In this document: positions 1 to 6,794 of the stretch, in pieces
How positions within the stretch are numbered: position 1 is the stretch's first letter
Layout of the letters: each line of letters starts with the position of its first letter
Origin: Candidatus Baldrarchaeum yapensis
GTDB taxonomy: Archaea > Asgardarchaeota > Baldrarchaeia > Baldrarchaeales > Baldrarchaeaceae
Assembly: GCA_016840465.1 (NCBI GenBank)
Contig: JAEOSH010000022.1
Span: forward strand, 1 to 29,034
Direction: 5' to 3'
DNA length: 29,034 nucleotides
The notes under the pieces: generated by a model
Database searches by the model: none
Told to the model about the DNA's origin: nothing
Seen by the model: the letters and a program-made list of their open reading frames with translations, nothing else
Made by a program: the position numbers and the translations under genes

Positions 1-612
1 GGTGACGAATATGTCTATCTCCAACTCGGCGCCAACCGGGAGTATTTTACCGTCCGGATCGGTGACCCTCAGCCTCCTTATCTCGGAAATCTTAACCCCG
101 AATCTGCTCAACGCATCGCTATAGGTCTCCAGAATTAGAACTTCAAGATTCCTCCCGAGTCTTCGACCCAACGCCCCGACCTGCACCCTTAAGTTCTTCA
201 CCTCGACGGACAACTCGCTTATCCGTCGTGATAATTCCGCAATTTGGTTCTCGACCCTTAAGAATCTTTCATTGTACTCTCTCCGCATTTCTTCAAATCT
301 TTCGTTGTATTCTCTCCGCATTTCCTCGAGTCTTTCATCAATTCGTGCAAATCTCTCGTTATACTCTCTGCGCATCTCCTCAAGTCTTTCATCGATCTTT
401 GCAAACCTCTCATTGTACTCTTTTCGCATCTCCCGCATTTCCCTTAACATCTCATCGAACTTCTGCAGGAACTTCTCGAAGTAGTCCTTAGGTACAAAGT
501 GCTCTCTTAACTCCTCGTATAGTTTAAAGGCCAGATCCGGCCTTTCCCTCAGTAGTTGTGGCAACATTTCGAGAACCTTCCTGGCCATGACCTCCACGTT
601 CTCCGCACTCAC
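1..612 (-). CDS. Coiled-coil protein with PD-(D/E)XK nuclease-like C-terminal domain (DUF3782-like), partial
   Basis: The minus strand is open from a GTG at 612 to the window edge, so the C terminus is missing. The first 55 residues are helical and charged. About residues 57-115 are a coiled coil built from near-identical repeats of the type EMRREYNERF and IDERLEE. After a short heptad region the last visible residues, DPDGKILPVGAELEIDIFV, look like the Asp and Glu-x-Asp core of a restriction-endonuclease-like fold. This arrangement is known from archaeal DUF3782 / COG5493-type proteins, whose function is unproven. The GTG start is preceded by GGGGTG on the minus strand; an ATG at 588 is the alternative. 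The gene lies next to the IS607 element and transcribes away from it. The family call is from pattern recognition; the nuclease role is inferred. Confidence 0.7.
   Translation of the reverse strand, partial: MSAENVEVMARKVLEMLPQLLRERPDLAFKLYEELREHFVPKDYFEKFLQKFDEMLREMREMRKEYNERFAKIDERLEEMRREYNERFARIDERLEEMRREYNERFEEMRREYNERFLRVENQIAELSRRISELSVEVKNLRVQVGALGRRLGRNLEVLILETYSDALSRFGVKISEIRRLRVTDPDGKILPVGAELEIDIFVT
266..440 (-). repeat. In-gene tandem repeat encoding coiled-coil units
   Basis: Imperfect tandem DNA repeats, readable on the plus strand as recurring CTCTCCGCAT and TCTTTC blocks, encode successive EMRREYNERF / IDERLEE modules in the minus-strand coiled-coil gene. The units vary between 33 and about 54 nt, which suggests expansion and contraction by slippage or recombination. 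Confidence 0.7.
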
Positions 613-691
613 AAGCCACACCCCATACTTATGTCCGGACGGAGCACATTTAAACCCATAGATCCCGCGTCGCGGCAAGGTATAGACGCAA

Positions 692-732
692 AATTATATC
701 TTAACGTGTCGTATGTATTCATGTGATACATA
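692..732 (+). promoter_or_regulatory. tnpA promoter region and 7-bp inverted repeat at the start codon
   Basis: A TATA-like AATTATAT lies at 692-699. About 25 nt downstream is an inverted repeat, TATGTAT (712-718) and ATACATA (726-732), with a 7-nt spacer, that overlaps the weak ribosome site (GTGAT) and the first base of the ATG at 732. It could bind the MerR-like domain of TnpA for autoregulation, or fold in the mRNA to occlude the start. Both roles are inference. Confidence 0.4.
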
Positions 733-1333
733 TGAAAGCGTCTGAAGTAATGAAACCTTTGAGGATCTCCCGATCCACTCTCTACCGTCTCGTGAAAAAG
801 GGAGTGATCAGAGCGAGAAGGCTCCCCAACGGCAGGCTCGACTATGACGAAAAATCCGTTTATGAGTATCTTCTCAAAATGCACGGTGTTGAACCTAAAA
901 GAAAGACAGTAATCTACGCAAGAGTTTCTACAAGGAAGCAACTGAAGGATTTGGAAACCAGATCCAACTTCTGGTCAACTTCTGTGTTTCACGGGGTTGT
1001 AAAGTGGACGGGATATACAAGGATGTCGCCTCCGCCCTCGACTTCGACAGCCGCGAAGCCTTCATGGAACTACTAGAGGAGGTAATGAACTACCGGATAG
1101 AGAGGATTGTGGTGGCGTACAGGGACAGGCTCACACGCATAGGTTGGAATTTCTTCGAGAACTTCTTTAGAAAGTTCGGAGCCGAGGTCGTGGTCGTTCA
1201 CGATTACATTCCCGAGAAGACGGACATGGAAGAACTGATGGAGGAGATTATGACCCTTCTCCATTCATTTTCAATGAAGTTCTACTCAAGGCGGAGGAAA
1301 ATAAGAAAAGTGCTTGAGGAGGCTCTTAGTTGA
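732..1333 (+). pseudogene. tnpA: IS607-type serine recombinase TnpA, frameshifted
   Basis: The 5' frame (ATG 732) gives an N-terminal MerR/excisionase-like helix-turn-helix (ASEVMKPLRISRSTLYRLVKKG) and the start of the catalytic domain, YARVSTRKQ, with the nucleophilic Ser in RVS. After LET at about 957 the frame loses sense. Reading one base back, from 959, restores the family sequence (QIQLLVNFCVSRGCKVDGIYKD) and continues through YRDRLTR to the stop at 1331-1333. One missing C near 958 would explain the shift. The C terminus (HSFSMKFYSRRRK) is typical of IS607 TnpA. Programmed frameshifting is possible, but no strong slippery heptamer is visible, so inactivation or a sequencing error is more likely. 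The stop overlaps the TTG of tnpB. Confidence 0.8.
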
Positions 1334-2904
1334 AACTGAAACTTGCCGAGCGAATTTGGATCTCGGATAGGAGGAAGGTCGAGAGGCTGAAGAAACTGGT
1401 ATACGATCTAGCCCACTTCAGAAACTTGACGCTTATCTTCATAAGAGAGTACCATCGGAAGACGGGAAAGTGGATAACATCCGCATCGGTGCTATACTCC
1501 CTGTTTGCGGATCGCATGAACCGAAAGAGCGGTGAGGAGAAACGGAGAAAAGTGGAGGAAATAAAGAAAAACTTGGATGAGGGCTTGAAAGAGTGGTATC
1601 TGAAGATCTTGGAGCAGAAAAGGAAGATTGACAACAACTGGCTGGTTCAGCAGGTTCTAAGGCAGATCGAGAGTGACTTCAAAAGTTACTTCTCCTCGAT
1701 TAAAGAGTACCGCAAAAATCCGAAGAAGTTCTGTGGGGAACCGAAGCCTCCCAAACCGAAGAAGTTGCAGAACTTGCCGAGGTTCACAGTGGAGTTCAAC
1801 GCAAACGTCATGCGCCAGAACGGAAGGAAACTGTATCTTAGGCTCAGGGTTAAGGGGAACAGGTGCTTCTGTATCAAATTGTCCCGTAGCTTCAAGGTGA
1901 CATCGGCAAGACTCTGTTATTTTCTGGGATCGGTGTACGTGGATGTCATCCGTGAGGAGGAGTTTCCCGATGTCAAGCCCCTTGGAAACCACATCGCGGC
2001 GGTAGATCTAAACTTGGACAACTTCGTGGTTCTCGTGTCCACAAAACCCGCCGTTCCCTCGATAATAATTTCGGGTGGGGCGATCAAGGCTTTCAACCAA
2101 TGGTTCAACAAGGTAAAATCAAAACTTCAGAGCGAGGCTGACAGGATTCGGAATGAGATAGAGAAGTTCGATGAACCACCGGAAGAACTCGTAAAAAAGG
2201 AAAGAGAATTGCGTGCAAAAATAAGGATACTATGCGTTCACAGAAAGAAGTGGTTTGACACTCACTTTCACAGACTTACTAAATATCTCGCCTTGTTCCT
2301 CTACCGTACAGGTCACAAAACTCTGATTATTGGAAACGGTGCCCTTAACGCGAAAAGGGGATGCAACCTCGGTCATAAGATTGCGGAAAAGTTTGTTCAG
2401 ATCCCGTACCGTTCCTTCATCGAAAAACTGAGGTATAAATGTCAACTTCTCGGAATAGAGGTCAAAGAGGTTTCAGAGGAGAACACATCTAAAATAAACT
2501 GCCTTTGCGATTCCCCGGATGCGAGAAAGATGCTTTCCGGTCAGAGGATAAGAAGGGGGTTGTACCTCGCTTTCTTGAAAGGTAAAAAGGTTGTGTTGAA
2601 CGCCGACTGCAACGCCGCCTTCAACATTTTGAGGAGGGGAGCGTCGCTCCCCAACCTGACTTCTATTCTTGACCCGAAGGTTCTGATGTGGAAGTTGTGC
2701 AACCCCGTAAAGTTCAAATTTTTCAGGTTCATAGAACTCCTACAGCGTAACCCCCGAATCCCGCGAGGGATAGGGGGTAGTACAGCCCCGGAGGGGCAGG
2801 GTATAGCCCCCGCATCCCTGAAGTCTTCAGAAAATTTCATTCGACACTTTCTGAAACAAAAGGGATGTGCGGGGCTACCTGCGACACCACTAACTCCTTT
2901 ATGA
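1330..2904 (+). CDS. tnpB: TnpB RNA-guided nuclease, rearranged-RuvC-site subgroup
   Basis: 524 residues starting at TTG 1330, which overlaps the tnpA stop (TTGA). TnpB proteins are RNA-guided RuvC nucleases that maintain IS200/IS605 and IS607 elements. The REC/wedge half contains the family signature GEPKPPKPKKLQNLPRF (about residues 137-153). RuvC-I is AVDLNLDN, with Asp226. The RuvC-II position reads TLIIGNGALN, without the usual Glu. A Glu is found instead at SEENTSK (Glu383/384), as in TnpBs with a rearranged catalytic site. RuvC-III is LNADCNAAFNILRR, with Asp426. The usual CxxC...CxxC zinc finger is not evident; only CLC is present. The C-terminal 80 residues after RuvC-III are unusual in composition and overlap the hairpins of the element's right end. 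The reading frame is intact, although tnpA is broken. Confidence 0.85.
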   Translation: MKLKLAERIWISDRRKVERLKKLVYDLAHFRNLTLIFIREYHRKTGKWITSASVLYSLFADRMNRKSGEEKRRKVEEIKKNLDEGLKEWYLKILEQKRKIDNNWLVQQVLRQIESDFKSYFSSIKEYRKNPKKFCGEPKPPKPKKLQNLPRFTVEFNANVMRQNGRKLYLRLRVKGNRCFCIKLSRSFKVTSARLCYFLGSVYVDVIREEEFPDVKPLGNHIAAVDLNLDNFVVLVSTKPAVPSIIISGGAIKAFNQWFNKVKSKLQSEADRIRNEIEKFDEPPEELVKKERELRAKIRILCVHRKKWFDTHFHRLTKYLALFLYRTGHKTLIIGNGALNAKRGCNLGHKIAEKFVQIPYRSFIEKLRYKCQLLGIEVKEVSEENTSKINCLCDSPDARKMLSGQRIRRGLYLAFLKGKKVVLNADCNAAFNILRRGASLPNLTSILDPKVLMWKLCNPVKFKFFRFIELLQRNPRIPRGIGGSTAPEGQGIAPASLKSSENFIRHFLKQKGCAGLPATPLTPL

Positions 2905-2905
2905 C
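2750..2905 (+). ncRNA. Probable TnpB guide RNA (reRNA/omegaRNA) scaffold at the element's right end
   Basis: Overlapping the last codons of tnpB is a chain of hairpins. ATCCC-GCGA-GGGAT is flanked by CCCC and GGGG at about 2753-2776. CCCC-GGA-GGGG is at about 2786-2796. A long stem pairs 2805-2819 (AGCCCCCGCATCCCT) with 2861-2876, and inside it TTCAGAAA (2826-2833) pairs with TTTCTGAA (2848-2855). The guide scaffold of TnpB systems is known to overlap the tnpB 3' end and run to the right end of the element. The structure is seen in the sequence; its function as reRNA is inferred. Confidence 0.55.
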
Positions 2906-2952
2906 AGAACCTCGGCAACTGCAAGTCTGAATACTACTCCTTGGTGATGTGA

Positions 2953-4224
2953 GTGGAGAAGGAAATCCTTAAGGTGATAGAACAGAAGGAAAGAGAAGTG
3001 GCATCGCTGTGCTCCGAGCTGATAAAGAGAAAGAGTGAAAATCCGCCGGGTGATGTGAGCGAGGCGGCGTTCTTCGTCAGAGATCTGCTTAAAGAATGGG
3101 GGCTCGATGTAAAAACCGTGGAGCCGGAAAGGGGAAGAGTCAACGTGGTTGCAATCTTAAAAGGTCATGGAGAGAAGAAATTGTTGTTTAATGGGCATTT
3201 AGACGTTGTTCCTGCTGGAGACCCGAAAAACTGGAAGTACGACCCGTATGAGGGCAGAATATCAGGAGGGATTGTGTACGGCAGAGGGGCGTGCGACATG
3301 AAAGGCGCAATAGCGTCGATGCTGACAACCCTCTCCGTGATTCTCGAAAAGGACGTGAAACTTGGTGGTGACCTGATATTCCATTTCGTCTGTGATGAGG
3401 AAACGGGCGGCCAGTTCGGCACCGGATACCTCGCTAGGGAGGGATACGTTTCCGCCGACGGTTGCATCATAGGAGAGGGGTCCGGAAACAGCGTTCTCGG
3501 CTATACGCTGGTCGTTGCGGAGAGGGGCGTGATATGGGCCAAAATAAAGGCTAAAGGCAGAGCAGCACACGGATCGGTTCCCATGCTTGGAGACAACGCG
3601 ATACTGAAGCTTATGAGGGTCATAGACGTCATCAGGACACTCCCCGACATGGAGTTGAGAATAGACCCCGAGATAGAAAGGCTTGCAGAGAGTTCTATGG
3701 AGTACCTCGGCCCCTTCATGAGGGCGTACAAGATTGATCCCGAGGACTTCAAGAGGAATATGTTAAGGATGTCGGTGAACGTGGGAGTGGTGAGAGGGGG
3801 AACAAAGGTCAACGTGGTTCCCGAGTATGCCGAAGCCGAAATCGACGTGAGGGTTCCACCCTCTGTTTCGTTAGAAGAAGCGATAAACCTGCTTAGGGAC
3901 AGGATCGAGGGAACTGGAGTTCCGGGAGTGGAACTGGAGTTAATGGCGACATCGGAGCCCTCATATCAGGACGTGAGCCACCCGTTTGTCAACTTTGTGA
4001 GGAGGTGCGTTGAGGAGGTCACCGGGAGAAGCGTCCCGCTCATAATGATGCCTTGGTCGACGGACGCGCGCTACATAAGAAACCTAGGTATACCGACGGT
4101 AATGCTGGGTCCTCTGAACGAAAGTCCGCACATGGCGAACGAATATGTTCCGATAAGAGATTTGGTAATGTGCGCAAAGATGTATGCGCTGATAGCATTA
4201 AGATTTCTGGGGCATGAAGCTTAA
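2953..4224 (+). CDS. M20 family metallo-deacylase/peptidase (ArgE/DapE-like)
   Basis: 423 residues, GTG start with GGTGA five bases upstream. M20 enzymes are di-metal amidohydrolases that remove acyl groups from amino acids or cleave peptides in the cytoplasm. The metal ligands are in place: NGHLD (His82, with Asp84), the bridging Asp115 in ACDMKG, Glu149-Glu150 (CDEETGG), a GEGS motif in place of the usual GEP, and His393 in SPHMANEYV. The dimerisation domain carries AAHGSVP and a typical conserved NVVPEYAEAEIDVRVPP. Length and motif order match archaeal proteins annotated as succinyl-diaminopimelate desuccinylase or acetylornithine deacetylase. No biosynthetic operon surrounds it, so the substrate stays open. 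It follows the IS607 element with its own ribosome site. Confidence 0.85.
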   Translation: MEKEILKVIEQKEREVASLCSELIKRKSENPPGDVSEAAFFVRDLLKEWGLDVKTVEPERGRVNVVAILKGHGEKKLLFNGHLDVVPAGDPKNWKYDPYEGRISGGIVYGRGACDMKGAIASMLTTLSVILEKDVKLGGDLIFHFVCDEETGGQFGTGYLAREGYVSADGCIIGEGSGNSVLGYTLVVAERGVIWAKIKAKGRAAHGSVPMLGDNAILKLMRVIDVIRTLPDMELRIDPEIERLAESSMEYLGPFMRAYKIDPEDFKRNMLRMSVNVGVVRGGTKVNVVPEYAEAEIDVRVPPSVSLEEAINLLRDRIEGTGVPGVELELMATSEPSYQDVSHPFVNFVRRCVEEVTGRSVPLIMMPWSTDARYIRNLGIPTVMLGPLNESPHMANEYVPIRDLVMCAKMYALIALRFLGHEA

Positions 4225-4308
4225 CGCCATCATGGCTCCAATTTACTACACTTAAATGCCGCTCAGCGAAAAAATATAGTCTGAGAAAATAACCCTTCGT
4301 GGCCCAAA

Positions 4309-4764
4309 ATGACGTATGAGTACTGCCCATACTGCGGCACCCCCCTACCACCTGGTGCAATGTTTTGTCCCAAGTGCAATGCCTCGCTTATGGAGCCTCC
4401 AGAAGAGTTGGAAAGCATGACCGCTGGCGAAAAGATCTCAATTTCCTCATCCCGCGAAAAAGCAGTCACGGAAACTCCTAGAATCGTAAGAAAGAGGCCG
4501 ATGATTGCGGCAGCCCTCTCAGCTATCGTGCCCGGGCTTGGACATCTGTACGCCGGAAGGAAGAGGAGAGCGGCTTTAATCATGCTTCTGATGGTTCCAT
4601 CTTTCTTCGCAATATTGTTTTTGGTTTTCGCGATGAGCAAGTTCTTCGGAATGCTCCTCTTCCTATCATGGGTACTGGTGTGGGTATGGCAGGTGCGTGA
4701 CTCCTACGATCTGACAGAGCGTATGGCCACGCAGAGGCACATGCGAAGTGCCCCTCGTATGTGA
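4309..4764 (+). CDS. Zinc-ribbon/TM2-like small membrane protein (paralogue 1)
   Basis: 151 residues. The N terminus is a double-CxxC zinc ribbon (Cys6, Cys9, Cys20, Cys23: YCPYCG...FCPKC). A polar linker leads to a glycine-containing hydrophobic hairpin typical of TM2-like domains (ALSAIVPGLGHLYAGRKRRAALIML), then a second hydrophobic segment ending in WVWQVRDSYDLTE. A close relative lies at 10621-11058 with the same cysteine spacing. Proteins of this type are predicted to sit in the membrane with the ribbon in the cytoplasm; their function is unknown. A TATA-like stretch (AAAAAATATAG, about 4267-4277) lies so close to the ATG that the transcript may be nearly leaderless, and no GGTGA is present. 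Confidence 0.7.
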   Translation: MTYEYCPYCGTPLPPGAMFCPKCNASLMEPPEELESMTAGEKISISSSREKAVTETPRIVRKRPMIAAALSAIVPGLGHLYAGRKRRAALIMLLMVPSFFAILFLVFAMSKFFGMLLFLSWVLVWVWQVRDSYDLTERMATQRHMRSAPRM

Positions 4765-4788
4765 GAGACCCCGATACGTGACGGTAAC

Positions 4789-4796
4789 TTTTATTT
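4789..4796 (+). promoter_or_regulatory. TATA-like box for the box C/D sRNA candidate
   Basis: TTTTATTT lies 26-30 nt upstream of the inferred 5' end of the sRNA at 4819, the normal spacing for an archaeal TATA box. The assignment rests on position only. Confidence 0.35.
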
Positions 4797-4818
4797 CCAC
4801 TCCCTGCAATATATTGCT

Positions 4819-4880
4819 GTACCGATGATGAATGGGGACCTCTCGAATACTGATGAAGAGGGTCTACAGCGCTGAGGTAC
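4819..4880 (+). ncRNA. Box C/D guide sRNA candidate
   Basis: A 62-nt stretch has all box C/D elements in order. There is a terminal stem half GTACC (4819-4823), box C ATGATGA (4825-4831), box D' CTGA (4850-4853) overlapping box C' TGATGA (4851-4856), box D CTGA (4872-4875), and the matching stem half GGTAC (4876-4880). Archaeal C/D sRNAs bind L7Ae, Nop5 and fibrillarin to direct 2'-O-methylation of rRNA or tRNA. The guides would be the bases just upstream of D' (CTCTCGAATA) and of D (GTCTACAGCG). The D'/C' overlap and the first guide interval (18 nt) are atypical, and one G separates the stem from box C. I could not assign a target. It lies in the leader region of gatC. Confidence 0.55.
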
Positions 4881-5003
4881 CCAATACCCTCAAAAGCCGC
4901 TCCATGGCCACCTCATCTTTGCCGCCCTTTTACCACAACCTTGGAATCGAACAGTATAGCAATTGTTAAATTGAGAAAGGGTGGGAATATTCCGGGGATC
5001 GGG

Positions 5004-5288
5004 TTGAGTGTAGGTCCCGAAACTGTGCGCCACATCGCAAAACTTGCCCGCGTGAAGGTCGAAGAGGAAGAGGTTGCGAAGTTCTCCGAACAGTTCTCAA
5101 GAATACTCGAGTTCTTCAACGAACTTGACAAGATAGACGTCTCAAACGTCGAGCCAATGTACCACGTGATCCCCCTCGAAAACGTGTTGCGGGAGGATAA
5201 ACCCTCCCAGCCGCTCGACGTTGAGGATGCGCTCAAAAACGCCCCCGAGAGGAAGGACAAGTACTTCAAAGCCCCGCCAATAATCTGA
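5004..5288 (+). CDS. gatC: Asp/Glu-tRNA amidotransferase subunit C
   Basis: GatC is the small subunit that clamps GatA to GatB in the GatCAB amidotransferase, which converts Asp-tRNAAsn (and in some organisms Glu-tRNAGln) to the amide form. The protein shows the family pattern ETVRHIAKLARVKVEEEEVAKFSEQFSRILEFFNELDKIDVSNVEPMYH followed by LREDKPSQPL and a C-terminal ERKDKYFKAPPII. With the TTG at 5004 it has 94 residues, the usual GatC length, and begins MSVGPETVRHIAKL like its relatives. In-frame TTGs at 4971 and 4941 would add 11 or 21 residues that do not look conserved. The stop overlaps the gatA ATG by one base (TGATG), so the two are probably translationally coupled. Confidence 0.9.
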   Translation: MSVGPETVRHIAKLARVKVEEEEVAKFSEQFSRILEFFNELDKIDVSNVEPMYHVIPLENVLREDKPSQPLDVEDALKNAPERKDKYFKAPPII

Positions 5289-6784
5289 TGCAAGTGGTTG
5301 CAATGAAAATTTATGAGATGACCGCGTTAGAACTGCGGGATGCGATAATCCGTGGGGAGTACAAGGTCGAAGAAGTGGTATCAGCATTCTTAGAGAGGAT
5401 AGAAAAGGACCCGCTCAACTGCTACATAACCGTCGTTAAGGAGCAGGCACTGGAGGAGGCCCGCAAAAAGGACAAGGAGATAAAGGAGTACACCCCGGAT
5501 AAGGTTCCGCCCCTCTTTGGAGTACCGATCGCCGTCAAAGACAACATCTCAACTAAGGGTATAAGGACCACGTGTGCATCCAGAATGCTCGAAAACTACG
5601 TGCCCGTCTTCGATGCGACCGTTGTTGAATTACTTAAACAGGCGGGAGCAATAATCGTCGGTAAAACGAATATGGACGAATTCGCGATGGGAAGCACTAA
5701 CGAAACCAGTTACTTTGGCCCGGTCCTTAACCCCTGGGACAGAAGTAGGGTCCCAGGAGGATCCTCGGGAGGAAGTGCGGCAACTGTCGCCGCGCGCCAA
5801 GTACCCTTGGCACTTGGAACCGACACCGGAGGCTCGATAAGGGCGCCAGCAAGTTACTGTGGAATCGTTGGTCTGAAGCCCACTTACGGGATGGTAAGTC
5901 GATACGGCCTGATAGCCTACGCCGATAGCCTAGAACAAATAGGACCCATGGCAAGGACTGTTGAAGATTTGGCTCTGTTATTTGACGTTATAGAGAGATA
6001 CGATCCCCGAGACTCCACCTCGGTTCCGCCGAAGTTCCGCCCCTCGACTGGGAGGCATCTACAGGAGTTGAGAACCATATTTCCGGAGGAGATAAGTGGG
6101 CTGAGAATGGCGCTGATATCGGAACTCATGAGCGAGGGCATCGAATCGGAGGTCTCGCACAGCATAATGAGAAGCGTTGAGATATTCGAGAAATACGATA
6201 TCATGGTCGACGAGATATCGATCCCCGAGCTGAGGTACGCGCTCCCCGCGTACTACATAATTGCAATGGCGGAGGCAAGTTCAAACCTCGCAAGATACGA
6301 TGGTATAAGGTACGGATTCTCCTCGGGTGCCCCCGGGAAGTTCTACGACGTGATCGCCGAAAACAGAAGGCTGGGATTTGGGGAGGAGGTAAGGAGGAGG
6401 ATCCTTCTGGGAACGTTTGTCCTCTCGGCCGGGTATTACGGACAATATTATCTGAAGGCGCTGAAGGTGCGGAGACTGATAAAAGAGGCCCTCGACAGAG
6501 CGTTCAAATCATTCGATATTCTCATTTCACCAACTATGCCCATTCTCCCTCCGAAACTGGGTGAGCGGATAAAGGATCCCCTCACGCTCTACCTCATGGA
6601 TCTATGTACCGTCCCCGCAAACCTCGCCGGGGTTCCCGCATTGTCCATTCCATGCGCATTCGTTAATGGGTTACCCGTTGGGATGCAACTCATGGCCCCG
6701 CCCTTCCACGAAGACGTTCTCTTCAAGGCCGCCTACATCTTCCAAAAGGAGACCCGCCTCTATGAAATGAGTCCTCCCGTGTAG
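5288..6784 (+). CDS. gatA: Asp/Glu-tRNA amidotransferase subunit A (glutamine amidase)
   Basis: 498 residues. GatA hydrolyses glutamine and passes ammonia through a tunnel to GatB. The amidase-signature catalytic triad is complete: Lys84 (VPIAVKDN), cis-Ser159 (GGSSGGSAA) and the nucleophile Ser183 (GTDTGGSIRAP), with the spacing seen in characterised GatA proteins. The C-terminal part has the expected ISPTMPILPP and GVPALSIPCAF segments. The ATG at 5288 overlaps the gatC stop; an internal ATG at 5306 is a possible alternative start. gatB-aspS begins 10 nt after the stop, with GGTGA in the gap. The tight C-A-B order implies one transcript and stoichiometric assembly. Confidence 0.95.
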   Translation: MQVVAMKIYEMTALELRDAIIRGEYKVEEVVSAFLERIEKDPLNCYITVVKEQALEEARKKDKEIKEYTPDKVPPLFGVPIAVKDNISTKGIRTTCASRMLENYVPVFDATVVELLKQAGAIIVGKTNMDEFAMGSTNETSYFGPVLNPWDRSRVPGGSSGGSAATVAARQVPLALGTDTGGSIRAPASYCGIVGLKPTYGMVSRYGLIAYADSLEQIGPMARTVEDLALLFDVIERYDPRDSTSVPPKFRPSTGRHLQELRTIFPEEISGLRMALISELMSEGIESEVSHSIMRSVEIFEKYDIMVDEISIPELRYALPAYYIIAMAEASSNLARYDGIRYGFSSGAPGKFYDVIAENRRLGFGEEVRRRILLGTFVLSAGYYGQYYLKALKVRRLIKEALDRAFKSFDILISPTMPILPPKLGERIKDPLTLYLMDLCTVPANLAGVPALSIPCAFVNGLPVGMQLMAPPFHEDVLFKAAYIFQKETRLYEMSPPV

Positions 6785-6794
6785 GTGAGGGGGT

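Larger units (their letters stand above)
650..2930 (+). mobile_element. IS607-family transposon (tnpA-tnpB) with structured right end
   Basis: A MerR-type HTH/serine recombinase reading frame is followed, with a 4-nt overlap, by tnpB in the same orientation, and then by GC-rich hairpins. This is the standard order of IS607-type elements. Such elements lack terminal inverted repeats and usually make no long target duplication, so the exact ends cannot be fixed by eye; the limits given are the gaps to the flanking genes. tnpA appears frameshifted, so the copy is probably not autonomous unless the shift is programmed. Confidence 0.8.

Noticed and set aside
266-440. Possible CRISPR-like array
   Set aside because: The repeats are imperfect, in frame and have no unique spacers; they encode coiled-coil modules.
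228-491. Repetitive plus-strand open frames of 87 and 70 codons
   Set aside because: They are the complement of the coiled-coil repeats of the minus-strand gene.
4941-5003. Longer GatC N terminus from TTG 4941 or 4971
   Set aside because: The added residues are not GatC-like and the TTG at 5004 gives the normal family length; the choice is not certain.
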